Below, piece by piece: positions 56,868 to 64,000 of a DNA stretch of 64,000 bases; positions within the stretch are counted from its first letter, which is position 1; each line of letters opens with the position of its first letter. Where the stretch lies: positions 1-64,000 of the forward strand of contig NZ_DATESC010000018.1 of the NCBI RefSeq assembly GCF_035271045.1, read 5' to 3'. The position numbers and the translations under genes are program-made. The notes beneath the pieces were generated by a model, which saw only the letters and a list, made by a program, of their open reading frames with translations, was not told the DNA's origin and made no database searches. This DNA comes from Marinospirillum sp035271045. GTDB taxonomy: Bacteria > Pseudomonadota > Gammaproteobacteria > Pseudomonadales > Halomonadaceae.

Positions 56868-57233
56868 TTAACTCTTTAATAAAGAAGCAAGCTGCTCTGG
56901 ATCAACGGGTTTACCAAGAAAGTCTAACCCCATACTTTTAGCGCGTGCAACGATGGCATCTTGGATATTGGCTGTTACCAATACTAAGTGAATATTGGCA
57001 TCTTGCTGGCGAATTAACTCGGCTAACACTAAACCGTCAATGCCTGGCATATTAAAATCTAATAAGGCAAGGTCAAAAGCTTGCGGTTGGAACACAGCCA
57101 AAGCTTCATCGCCGTTTGTTGCTTGGGTGATTTCGGCGTGTTCATCGGTTAGCTTGATTAAATACTGCAAAGTTAAACGCGCAACGCGGCTATCATCCAC
57201 CAACAGAATGCGTTTGGCTGTGGTTTCAGTCAT
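56868..57233 (-). CDS. Single-domain CheY-like response regulator
   Basis: The 121-residue protein is only a receiver domain: acidic pocket ILLVDDSRVAR, phospho-Asp in LALLDFNMPGIDG (about residue 58), Thr/Ala in VLVTANIQ and Lys in FLGKPVD. No output domain follows. It begins 13 bases after folD and precedes the cheC gene by 3 bases. A receiver plus its own phosphatase plus a diguanylate cyclase in one unit suggests a small signalling module feeding c-di-GMP. The histidine kinase that would phosphorylate it is not in this operon. Confidence 0.9.
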   Translation of the reverse strand: MTETTAKRILLVDDSRVARLTLQYLIKLTDEHAEITQATNGDEALAVFQPQAFDLALLDFNMPGIDGLVLAELIRQQDANIHLVLVTANIQDAIVARAKSMGLDFLGKPVDPEQLASLLKS

Positions 57234-57246
57234 TATTTATACCTAA

Positions 57247-58113
57247 TTATTGTTTATGAGCATCTAAAGTACACTCATAGGCTTGCAGCGTATTTTCTAG
57301 CAAGGTTGCAACGGTCATGGGGCCAACACCACCAGGCACAGGCGTTATCCAAGCAGCCCGTTCAAATGCGGGTGCAAACGCTACATCGCCGACTAATGAA
57401 CCATCTTCAATCCGGTTAATACCGACATCAATCACGATAGCGTTGGGCTTAATCCATTCACCTTTAACTAAACCAGGAATGCCAACCCCAACGACAACTA
57501 TATCTGCTTGTGCAATTTCAGTGGCTAAGTCTTTAGTAAAACGATGCGTTACGGTAACAGTACAGCCGGCTAACAAAAGTTCTAGCGCCATTGGGCGACC
57601 AACAATATTAGACGCGCCGACCACGGTTGCTTTTAAGCCTTTAAGGTCTAAATCTAGGTTTTGTAATAAAGTCATTATTCCTTTGGGCGTACAAGGGCGA
57701 AGCAAAGGTTGACGTTGAGCCAAGCGCCCAAGATTGTAAGGATGAAAACCATCAACATCTTTTGCAGGATTAATGCGCTCTAAAAGTGGGTTGGCGTCTA
57801 AGTGCTTAGGCAGTGGTAACTGTAATAAAATACCGTCTATTAAGGCATCTTCATTTAGCTTGTCTATTAAAGCTTCTAGCGCTTGCTGCGTTGTTGTTGC
57901 TTCTAAGCTAAAAGAATGCGAAATAATGCCCGCTTTTTCACAAGCAACGTGTTTGTTACGCACGTAAACTTCTGAAGCTGGATCAGCCCCAACTAAAATA
58001 ACGGCTAAAGCTGGGTTGCGTTGACCTGCTGCCAAGTGTAAGTTGATTTTTTTTGCAATGACTTCACGTAAGTTTAAGGCAATTTGCTTGCCATCTATTA
58101 ATTGAGCACTCAT
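57247..58113 (-). CDS. folD: Methylenetetrahydrofolate dehydrogenase/cyclohydrolase
   Basis: The bifunctional enzyme interconverts 5,10-methylene-, methenyl- and formyl-tetrahydrofolate. I start at ATG 58113 (288 residues, MSAQLIDGKQIALNL), as in E. coli; an upstream ATG at 58131 lacks a ribosome site. Signatures are YVRNKHVACEKAGI (catalytic Lys), QLPLPKHLD, the NADP fold VVGASNIVGRPMALELL and TPVPGGVGPMTVATLLENT. It is full length. It lies upstream of and close to the CheY-like gene, so a housekeeping enzyme may be co-transcribed with a signalling module. Confidence 0.96.
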   Translation of the reverse strand: MSAQLIDGKQIALNLREVIAKKINLHLAAGQRNPALAVILVGADPASEVYVRNKHVACEKAGIISHSFSLEATTTQQALEALIDKLNEDALIDGILLQLPLPKHLDANPLLERINPAKDVDGFHPYNLGRLAQRQPLLRPCTPKGIMTLLQNLDLDLKGLKATVVGASNIVGRPMALELLLAGCTVTVTHRFTKDLATEIAQADIVVVGVGIPGLVKGEWIKPNAIVIDVGINRIEDGSLVGDVAFAPAFERAAWITPVPGGVGPMTVATLLENTLQAYECTLDAHKQ

Positions 58114-58230
58114 ACTGATTTTAGATTCCATAGCAGCGGTAGATGCTTTATTGTCGCATGACTTAGGACTAAGAGGAATGCTAGCTTTCTTACTTGTTAA
58201 AAATAATTTTAAGAAAGTTTAAAATAAGGC

Positions 58231-58258
58231 TTGACGAACGAAAATATTCCCCTATAAT
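58231..58258 (+). promoter_or_regulatory. Strong promoter of the tRNA cluster
   Basis: TTGACG (58231-58236) and TATAAT (58253-58258), spaced 16 bases, are followed by a GC-rich start region (ACGCTCC), the discriminator type seen at stringently controlled stable-RNA promoters. It lies about 85 bases before the first tRNA. Confidence 0.85.
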
Positions 58259-58343
58259 ACGCTCCACATTGACGGGGACTTGAAGCGAAAGCCAAGCCAC
58301 ATTACTTGATTGTAGTAGCGTTAATGTTAGCAACAGAAATAAT

Positions 58344-58420
58344 CGGGATATAGCGCAGTCTGGTAGCGCGCCTGCTTTGGGAGCAGGATGTCGGGGGTTC
58401 GAATCCCTCTATCCCGACCA
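58344..58420 (+). tRNA. tRNA-Pro (anticodon TGG)
   Basis: The 77-base cloverleaf has acceptor arms CGGGATA/TATCCCG, anticodon loop TTTGGGA reading TGG, T-loop GGTTCGAATCC and an encoded CCA end. The first of three tRNAs sharing one promoter and terminator. Confidence 0.95.
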
Positions 58421-58457
58421 ATTATTTCAAGCAATCTTTGTAGGCTAATCACCCAAT

Positions 58458-58534
58458 GCGCCTATAGCTCAATCGGATAGAGCAACGCCCTTCTAAGGCG
58501 TAGGTTGCAGGTTCGATTCCTGCTGGGCGCGCCA
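58458..58534 (+). tRNA. tRNA-Arg (anticodon TCT)
   Basis: The 77-base cloverleaf has acceptor arms GCGCCTA/TGGGCGC with one G-U pair, anticodon stem-loop CGCCCTTCTAAGGCG with TCT, T-loop GGTTCGATTCC and an encoded CCA end. It reads the AGA/AGG arginine codons. Confidence 0.94.
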
Positions 58535-58581
58535 AAGCGCTCTCTAGTAGTTTAGATTGTTAATATGTACCTGTTTTTGAT

Positions 58582-58658
58582 GGTGAGCGTAGCTCAGTTG
58601 GTAGAGCTCCGGATTGTGACTCCGGCGGTCGTGGGTTCGAGCCCCATCGTTCACCCCA
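58582..58658 (+). tRNA. tRNA-His (anticodon GTG)
   Basis: The gene has anticodon GTG in GGATTGTGACTCC, T-loop GGTTCGAGCCC and an encoded CCA end. The extra G at 58582 would be the essential G(-1), pairing with the C discriminator. Confidence 0.95.
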
Positions 58659-58670
58659 GATTTTTAAAGA

Positions 58671-58697
58671 AGGCATCCGTAAAGGATGCCTTTTTTT
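58671..58697 (+). terminator. Terminator of the tRNA cluster
   Basis: AGGCATCC (58671-58678) and GGATGCCT (58684-58691) pair with a five-base loop, followed by T to 58697. Confidence 0.93.
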
Positions 58698-58809
58698 GTT
58701 TTAAGGCTTGCTGCAAACGTCAGTAACTCTTAAAATCCCCCCTTTGCTAATTTTTACTTAAATAAAAGCCACTTAAATAAAATCAATGAGTGTTTAACGA
58801 GGATTGTCC

Positions 58810-60117
58810 ATGCAAGTTTCCGTAGAAACAACTTCCACGCTGGAGCGTCGAGTAACTATTCAAGTACCAGCAGAGAAGATAGATACCGCTGTTGAAGCAC
58901 GCCTAAAAGATACTGCACGTAAAGCCAAGGTAGACGGTTATCGCCCTGGTAAAGTACCAATGAGTGTTGTTAAGCGTCGTTTCGGTGAAGGCGTACGTCA
59001 AGATGTTCTGTCGGAAGTTATGCGTAATCACTTTGTCGAAGCTGTGACCCAAGAAAAACTGAACCCAGCGGGCACACCAGAAATTGAACCGGGTACAGTC
59101 AATGAAGCAGGTCAACCTTTTGAGTTCACTGCTACATTTGAAGTTTATCCAGAAATCGAACTAAAAAGCTTAGAAACTGAAACCGTTGAGCGCCCAGTTG
59201 CAGCGATTAACGACGCTGATTTAGAAGAACTCATTGCTGATTTGCGTAAGCAACGCGCTGAGTGGGCTGCTGCTGAAAAAGCGGCTGAAACTGGCGATCA
59301 AGTTAATATCGACTTTGAAGGCTTTATTGACGGTGAGGCATTTGATGGCGGTAAAGGTGAAGGCTACGACCTAGTATTGGGTTCTAGTTCTTTCATTCCG
59401 GGTTTCGAAGATCAGCTAGTCGGCACTAAAGCAGGCGAAGCTAAAGACATTGAAGTCAACTTCCCTGACGATTATCAAGCGGCTAACCTAGCCGGTAAAG
59501 CAGCAATTTTTAAATGTACCGTTAATACCGTTAATACGCAGCAGCTACCTGAATTAAACGACGAGTTGTTTAGTCAGTTTGGTGTTAAAGAAGGCGGTGA
59601 AGACGCTTTCCGTACTGAAGTACGTAAAAATATGACTGCTCAGCTTAAACAAGCGATTCGTAGCGCAACTAAGCAAGCCGTTTTTGAAGCGCTAATGAAA
59701 GCTAATCCAATTGAAGTGCCTAGTGCATTAATTACTAGTGAAGTTGACAATTTGCGTCGTCAAGCTGCGCAGCAGTACAATTTGGGTGAAGGTTTTGATA
59801 TTAATCAAATCCCAGCTGACCTTTTCAAAGATCAAGCTAAAAACAATGTGGTGTTAGGTTTGTTAGTGGGTGAAGTCATTAAGCACAATGAACTAAAAGC
59901 CGATCAAACCGTTGTTGATGATTTACTAAACGAAATGGCTCAGTCTTACCAAGAACCACAAAAAGTAGTGGATTACTACAAGACTAATCCTGAAATGCTA
60001 CGTCAAGTTGAAGGCGCAGCACTAGAGCAACAAGTGGTTGATAAGTTATTAGCTGAAGCAAAAGTGACTGATGTAAGCAAGACTTTTAAAGAACTAGCTA
60101 TGCCTGCTCAGCAGTAA
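58810..60117 (+). CDS. tig: Trigger factor (ribosome-associated chaperone and prolyl isomerase)
   Basis: The 435-residue protein binds the ribosome exit and helps nascent chains fold. I start at ATG 58810 (MQVSVETTSTLERRV), 6 codon-free bases after GAGGATTG; the in-frame TTG two codons earlier is not needed. The ribosome-binding domain contains GYRPGKVPMSVVKRRFG, the signature loop. The FKBP-type prolyl isomerase domain (about residues 160-245) includes GDQVNIDFEGFIDGEAFDGGKGE, and a long helical C-terminal chaperone domain follows. It is the first of tig-clpP-clpX-lon, separated from clpP by a terminator. Confidence 0.96.
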   Translation: MQVSVETTSTLERRVTIQVPAEKIDTAVEARLKDTARKAKVDGYRPGKVPMSVVKRRFGEGVRQDVLSEVMRNHFVEAVTQEKLNPAGTPEIEPGTVNEAGQPFEFTATFEVYPEIELKSLETETVERPVAAINDADLEELIADLRKQRAEWAAAEKAAETGDQVNIDFEGFIDGEAFDGGKGEGYDLVLGSSSFIPGFEDQLVGTKAGEAKDIEVNFPDDYQAANLAGKAAIFKCTVNTVNTQQLPELNDELFSQFGVKEGGEDAFRTEVRKNMTAQLKQAIRSATKQAVFEALMKANPIEVPSALITSEVDNLRRQAAQQYNLGEGFDINQIPADLFKDQAKNNVVLGLLVGEVIKHNELKADQTVVDDLLNEMAQSYQEPQKVVDYYKTNPEMLRQVEGAALEQQVVDKLLAEAKVTDVSKTFKELAMPAQQ

Positions 60118-60146
60118 AAATTGTAAGAAAACAGCGCTTTAAAACT

Positions 60147-60179
60147 GATCCGGTGTGCAAACACCGGATCTTTTTTTTT
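60147..60179 (+). terminator. Terminator after tig
   Basis: GATCCGGTGT (60147-60156) and ACACCGGATC (60161-60170) are perfect ten-base arms with a GCAA tetraloop, followed by nine T. It separates tig from clpPX. Confidence 0.95.
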
Positions 60180-60258
60180 AAGCTAAGGCTAAATCTTGGT
60201 GGAATTTATCTTCAACCTCGGTTAGTTTAGTCGGCATTATGTATATTGGGGATGTAAT

Positions 60259-60876
60259 ATGTTTAAAAATTTGGATATTAATAATGCAGGTGGCCTAGTA
60301 CCCATGGTTGTAGAGCAATCTGCCCGTGGCGAGCGCTCCTATGACATTTATTCACGTCTATTAAAAGAACGCGTTATTTTCTTGGTTGGCCCTGTTGAAG
60401 ACTATATGGCTAATCTAATTGTGGCCCAGATGCTATTTTTAGAATCTGAAAACCCAGACAAAGATATCCATCTTTACATTAACTCACCGGGTGGTTCAGT
60501 CACTGCGGGTATGTCGATTTATGACACTATGCAGTTTATCAAACCCAATGTGTCGACTATGTGTATTGGTCAAGCAGCCAGCATGGGTGCTTTTCTATTA
60601 GCCGGTGGAACTAAAGGTAAGCGCTTTTGTTTGCCTAATTCGCGCATGATGATTCACCAGCCATTGGGTGGTTTTCAGGGTCAAGCGTCTGACATTGAGA
60701 TTCACACGCGTGAAATTTTGGGCATTCGTGATAAATTAAATAGACTGTTGGCACACCACACGGGTCAAAACATTAAAACGATTGCCAAAGACACTGACCG
60801 CGATAACTTTATGGACGGTGAAACGGCAGTTAGCTATGGTTTAATCGACGCTGTGCTTGATAAGCGCCCAGAATAA
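60259..60876 (+). CDS. clpP: ATP-dependent Clp protease proteolytic subunit
   Basis: The 205-residue serine protease has catalytic Ser108 in GQAASMGAF and His133 in MMIHQPLGG, with Asp further on. INSPGGSVTAGM forms the oxyanion region. A short N-terminal propeptide (about 10 residues) precedes VPMVVEQ, where processing is expected. It forms tetradecamers and works with ClpX, encoded 29 bases downstream. ATG 60259 is preceded by GGGGATGT. Confidence 0.97.
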   Translation: MFKNLDINNAGGLVPMVVEQSARGERSYDIYSRLLKERVIFLVGPVEDYMANLIVAQMLFLESENPDKDIHLYINSPGGSVTAGMSIYDTMQFIKPNVSTMCIGQAASMGAFLLAGGTKGKRFCLPNSRMMIHQPLGGFQGQASDIEIHTREILGIRDKLNRLLAHHTGQNIKTIAKDTDRDNFMDGETAVSYGLIDAVLDKRPE

Positions 60877-60905
60877 AATAAGTTTCGAAGTAAACGGGGT
60901 AAATA

Positions 60906-62180
60906 ATGGCCGACGGCAAAAAAAGTAAAGATAAGCTTCTATATTGCTCCTTCTGTGGCAAAAGCCAAGATGAAGTTAAAAAGCTAATTGCAGGGCCATC
61001 TGTCTATATATGTGATGACTGCGTAAGCCTGTGTACTGATATTATTAGTAGTGAGTTTCAAGAAGAAGAGCTTGGTGAAGAAAGTGAGAAATTGCCGGTT
61101 CCTAAAGAAATTCGTGCGCACCTAGATGACTATGTTATTGGTCAAGACCGCGCCAAAATGGTGTTAGCAGTGGCTGTTTATAACCACTACAAGCGCCTAA
61201 AGTCGCAATTAAAAGGTAATAAAGGTGTTGAGCTAGGTAAAAGTAATATTCTGCTAATCGGCCCAACGGGTTCGGGTAAAACCCTGCTAGCAGAAACCTT
61301 GGCGCGTATGCTGAATGTACCTTTTACAATGGCTGATGCAACCACCTTAACCGAAGCGGGTTATGTGGGTGAAGACGTTGAAAATATTATTCAGAAAATG
61401 TTGCAAAAATGTGATTACGACATAGAACGTGCTCAGCGTGGTATCGTCTATATTGATGAAATTGATAAAATCTCTCGTAAATCAGACAACCCTTCGATTA
61501 CACGTGATGTTTCGGGTGAAGGTGTACAGCAAGCCCTGCTTAAACTGATTGAAGGTACGGTCGCTTCAGTTCCCCCGCAAGGTGGGCGTAAGCACCCGCA
61601 GCAAGAGTTTTTGCAAGTAGATACCAGTAATATGCTGTTTATTTGTGGCGGTGCGTTTGCTGGCCTTGATAAGGTGATTCGTGCGCGTACTGAAAAAGGC
61701 GGCATCGGCTTTAGTGCAGAAATAAAAAGTAAGCAAGAAGATGAAGCAATGGGCGCAGCGCTGTTAGAAGTCGAGCCAGAAGACCTAGTGCGCTTTGGTT
61801 TAATTCCAGAGTTTATTGGTCGTTTGCCTGTGGTTGCAACTTTAACGCACCTAGATGAAGATGCGCTGATCGAGATTTTGACTGAACCTAAAAATGCTTT
61901 AACTAAGCAATACGGTCAGTTATTTGAAATGGAAGGCGTTGAACTAGAGTTTCGTGAAGAAGCATTACGTGCAATTGCCAAAAAAGCGCTAGAACGTAAA
62001 ACAGGTGCGCGCGGTTTGCGTTCGATTATGGAAAGCATACTGCTTGATACCATGTATGAAATCCCTTCACTTAAACACGTTATAAAAACGATTGTTGATG
62101 AAAAGGTGGTTAATGGCGAAGCTAAGCCTTTATTAATTTATGAAAATGATGACCTAGAAACTACTGCTAATCGTGATTAG
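60906..62180 (+). CDS. clpX: ATP-dependent Clp protease ATP-binding subunit ClpX
   Basis: The 424-residue unfoldase has the N-terminal zinc-binding domain (CSFCGKSQDEVKKL...CDDCVSLC). Walker A is GPTGSGKTLLAE, Walker B IVYIDEIDKI, and the IGF-type ClpP-binding loop reads GIGFSAEIK (about residues 265-273). Sensor II is TGARGLRS. It selects, unfolds and feeds substrates to ClpP. It follows clpP closely and ends in a terminator. The order tig-clpP-clpX-lon is conserved in gammaproteobacteria. Confidence 0.97.
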   Translation: MADGKKSKDKLLYCSFCGKSQDEVKKLIAGPSVYICDDCVSLCTDIISSEFQEEELGEESEKLPVPKEIRAHLDDYVIGQDRAKMVLAVAVYNHYKRLKSQLKGNKGVELGKSNILLIGPTGSGKTLLAETLARMLNVPFTMADATTLTEAGYVGEDVENIIQKMLQKCDYDIERAQRGIVYIDEIDKISRKSDNPSITRDVSGEGVQQALLKLIEGTVASVPPQGGRKHPQQEFLQVDTSNMLFICGGAFAGLDKVIRARTEKGGIGFSAEIKSKQEDEAMGAALLEVEPEDLVRFGLIPEFIGRLPVVATLTHLDEDALIEILTEPKNALTKQYGQLFEMEGVELEFREEALRAIAKKALERKTGARGLRSIMESILLDTMYEIPSLKHVIKTIVDEKVVNGEAKPLLIYENDDLETTANRD

Positions 62181-62217
62181 GCATTAAAAATCATATTTTA
62201 TTGAGTTAAGTTATTAT

Positions 62218-62244
62218 AAAAAAAGGGCCTAGCGCCCTTTTTTT
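62218..62244 (+). terminator. Terminator after clpX
   Basis: GGGC (62225-62228) and GCCC (62234-62237) with a five-base loop are flanked by seven A and seven T that extend the pairing, ending in a T run. Confidence 0.8.
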
Positions 62245-62318
62245 CTTAGCCGACAGCCTCCATAACCTTGCTTTAGAGCTAAATTCGCTGAATTAAAATT
62301 TAAAGAGGTGCCACTGCA

Positions 62319-64000
62319 ATGTCGCAGCTAACAGAAACAAATCTGCTCAGTCCAATTGAGCTGCCTTTATTGCCTTTAAGGGATGTAGTGGTCTATCCAC
62401 AAATGGTTATTCCGCTATTTGTGGGGCGTGAAAAATCCATTCATGCGCTTGAAGCCGCTATGGCACAAGATAAAAAAGTTTTTTTATTGGCACAAAGAAA
62501 TGCCGAAAAAGACGATCCCGAATTAGATGATCTTTACAGTATTGGTACACAAGCCAATATTTTACAGCTGCTGCGACTACCTGACGGCACTGTAAAAGTA
62601 TTAATCGAAGGCGCACAACGCGCTAAAATTACACGCGTGTTTGACCAAGAAAGAACCAATGAAGACGGCGAGGAAGTTAGCTATGTTATGGCAGAAGGTC
62701 AGCCGCTAGCCAGTGAAACGCTAACTGAGCGTGAACAAGAAGTGCTAACGCGTGTACTTTTAGGGCAGTTTGAACACTACGTTAAGCTTTCTAAAAAAGT
62801 ACCTGCTGAAGTGCTTAGTAGCTTAGAAAACATTGCTGATCCAACGCGTATGGTCGATACCATTTCTGCACATATGCTGCTTAGTGTTAAAGACAAACAA
62901 CAGTTATTAGAACTCGATAAAGTTCGTGAGCGTATCGAACGCTTGATGACTAAAATCGAAGAAGAAATTGATCTACTGCAAGTCGAAAAGCGTATTCGTG
63001 CGCGTGTTAAGCAGCAAATGGAAAAAACCCAACGTGAATACTATTTGAATGAGCAAATGAAAGCCATTCAAAAAGAAATGGGAGATTTAGATAACAGTGG
63101 CAATGAAATAGAGCAACTGACTAAAAAGATTGAAGACGCGGGAATGCCCGTTGAAGCAAAAGAAAAAGCCACCACTGAACTGCATAAGTTAAAAATGATG
63201 TCGCCGACTTCCGCCGAAGCGACTGTTGTGCGGGGTTATTTAGACTGGATGGTTAACTTGCCTTGGAAAAAACGCTCCAGAGCCAGTATTGATCTTAAAA
63301 AAGCGGCTGAAATTCTGGATGCCGACCATTATGGCTTAGAAGAAGTTAAAGAGCGCATTCTTGATTATTTAGCCGTGCAGCAGCGCGTTAAAAAAATTAA
63401 AGGTTCGGTACTTTGTTTGGTTGGGCCACCAGGTGTTGGTAAAACGTCTTTAGGACAATCCATTGCGCGTGCTGTAAACCGTAAATACGTGCGTATGGCT
63501 TTGGGTGGCGTAAGGGATGAGGCTGAAATTCGTGGTCACCGCCGTACTTATATTGGTTCTATGCCGGGTAAGCTGATTCAAAAAATAGCCAAAGTGGGTG
63601 TTAAAAATCCACTGTTTTTATTGGATGAAATCGACAAAATGGGCATGGATCACCGTGGCGATCCTTCTTCAGCCTTATTGGAAGTGCTTGATCCTGAACA
63701 AAACAGCAAGTTTAGCGACCATTACTTAGAAGTTGACTACGATCTATCCGAAGTGTTGTTTATTTGTACGGCTAACTCGATGAATATTCCTGCACCTTTA
63801 TTAGACCGTATGGAAGTGGTGCGTTTGCCCGGTTACACTGAAGATGAAAAAAGTAATATTGCTGAGCGTTACCTAGTGCCTAAGCAAATGGAAAGTTCAG
63901 GTTTAAAAGCTAAAGAAGCAAAATTTACCCCAGAAGCGGTATTAGAAATTATTCGTTATTTTAGTCGTGAAGCCGGTGTGCGTGAGCTAGAAAGGCAAAT
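62319..64000 (+). CDS. lon: Lon protease, 3' end outside the window
   Basis: An open frame from ATG 62319 (AGAGG 7 bases upstream) runs to the window edge without a stop, giving about 560 of some 800 expected residues. The N-terminal substrate domain starts SPIELPLLPLRDVVVYPQMV. A coiled-coil region with REYYLNEQMKAIQKEMG follows. The AAA+ module has Walker A GPPGVGKTSLGQSI (about residues 367-380), Walker B FLLDEIDKMG and the TANSMNIPAPLLDRMEV sensor. The Ser-Lys protease domain lies beyond the window. It degrades misfolded and short-lived regulatory proteins. Confidence 0.96.
   Translation, partial: MSQLTETNLLSPIELPLLPLRDVVVYPQMVIPLFVGREKSIHALEAAMAQDKKVFLLAQRNAEKDDPELDDLYSIGTQANILQLLRLPDGTVKVLIEGAQRAKITRVFDQERTNEDGEEVSYVMAEGQPLASETLTEREQEVLTRVLLGQFEHYVKLSKKVPAEVLSSLENIADPTRMVDTISAHMLLSVKDKQQLLELDKVRERIERLMTKIEEEIDLLQVEKRIRARVKQQMEKTQREYYLNEQMKAIQKEMGDLDNSGNEIEQLTKKIEDAGMPVEAKEKATTELHKLKMMSPTSAEATVVRGYLDWMVNLPWKKRSRASIDLKKAAEILDADHYGLEEVKERILDYLAVQQRVKKIKGSVLCLVGPPGVGKTSLGQSIARAVNRKYVRMALGGVRDEAEIRGHRRTYIGSMPGKLIQKIAKVGVKNPLFLLDEIDKMGMDHRGDPSSALLEVLDPEQNSKFSDHYLEVDYDLSEVLFICTANSMNIPAPLLDRMEVVRLPGYTEDEKSNIAERYLVPKQMESSGLKAKEAKFTPEAVLEIIRYFSREAGVRELERQ

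Noticed and set aside
57317..57712. 131-codon plus-strand frame opposite folD
   Set aside because: Antisense to a strongly conserved enzyme; no independent support.
1..64000. CRISPR array, prophage or restriction/defence island
   Set aside because: No regularly spaced repeats, phage structural genes, restriction-modification or toxin-antitoxin genes were seen.

Overview
The window reads as a chromosomal segment of a moderately AT-rich gammaproteobacterium. Supporting evidence: the smrB/prmB-aroC block, fadB-fadA, rne divergent from rluC, yceD-rpmF-plsX, tig-clpP-clpX-lon, an rhlB-type helicase, and a RegB/RegA (PrrB/PrrA) pair. Polyhydroxyalkanoate (PHA) genes, an acrylate-response pair (acuR-acuI), a CoA-acylating (methyl)malonate-semialdehyde dehydrogenase and several c-di-GMP/chemotaxis proteins suggest a free-living, possibly marine bacterium of the Oceanospirillales kind. 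That placement is inference. Genes are dense, mostly in short operons closed by clear intrinsic terminators.

Region by region. Positions 1-2.6 kb are a mobile-element patch: the right end of an IS66-family element cut into an arsR-family gene (the 3' part survives at 142-333), a lipoprotein gene probably trimmed by an IS30-family element, and an intact arsR paralogue. Positions 2.6-16 kb are mainly carbon metabolism: LysR regulator/mmsA, ogt-cobW-miaE, acuR-acuI-AhpD-like, fadBA, acetoacetyl-CoA synthetase. Positions 16-22 kb hold cheX, smrB/prmB-aroC, then a small DUF6489-like gene, a phasin and PHA synthase. Positions 22-36 kb hold rne/rluC, an S49 peptidase, an RND efflux pair, yceD-rpmF-plsX, an unidentified membrane protein, a GNAT-like protein and sodB. 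Positions 36-46 kb hold a coiled-coil membrane protein, rhlB, dinG, a large sensor diguanylate cyclase with two binding-protein domains, a chemoreceptor and a CbiM-like membrane protein. Positions 46-50 kb form a redox/sulfur block: regA-regB and a periplasmic rhodanese/YeeE-type transporter operon ending in an overlooked 55-residue membrane protein. Positions 50-64 kb hold prfC, an XRE regulator, aspartate aminotransferase-asparaginase, folD-cheY-cheC-GGDEF, three tRNAs (Pro, Arg, His) and tig-clpP-clpX-lon (lon runs off the end).

How they work together: FadBA, AacS, PhaC and the phasin link fatty-acid and acetoacetate catabolism to PHA storage. AcuI and MmsA could channel acrylate or 3-hydroxypropionate-type C3 compounds to propionyl- and acetyl-CoA. 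CheX, CheC, the CheY-like protein, the chemoreceptor and two GGDEF proteins point to tuned motility and c-di-GMP signalling. The most interesting leads are the paired AcuR-type operators, the histone-like tail on PhaC, the unusual gene after plsX, the two-binding-domain GGDEF sensor, and the rhodanese-YeeE-small-protein operon with a perfect palindrome in front of it. I found no CRISPR array, prophage or clear defence island, and nothing I can call a wholly new system.
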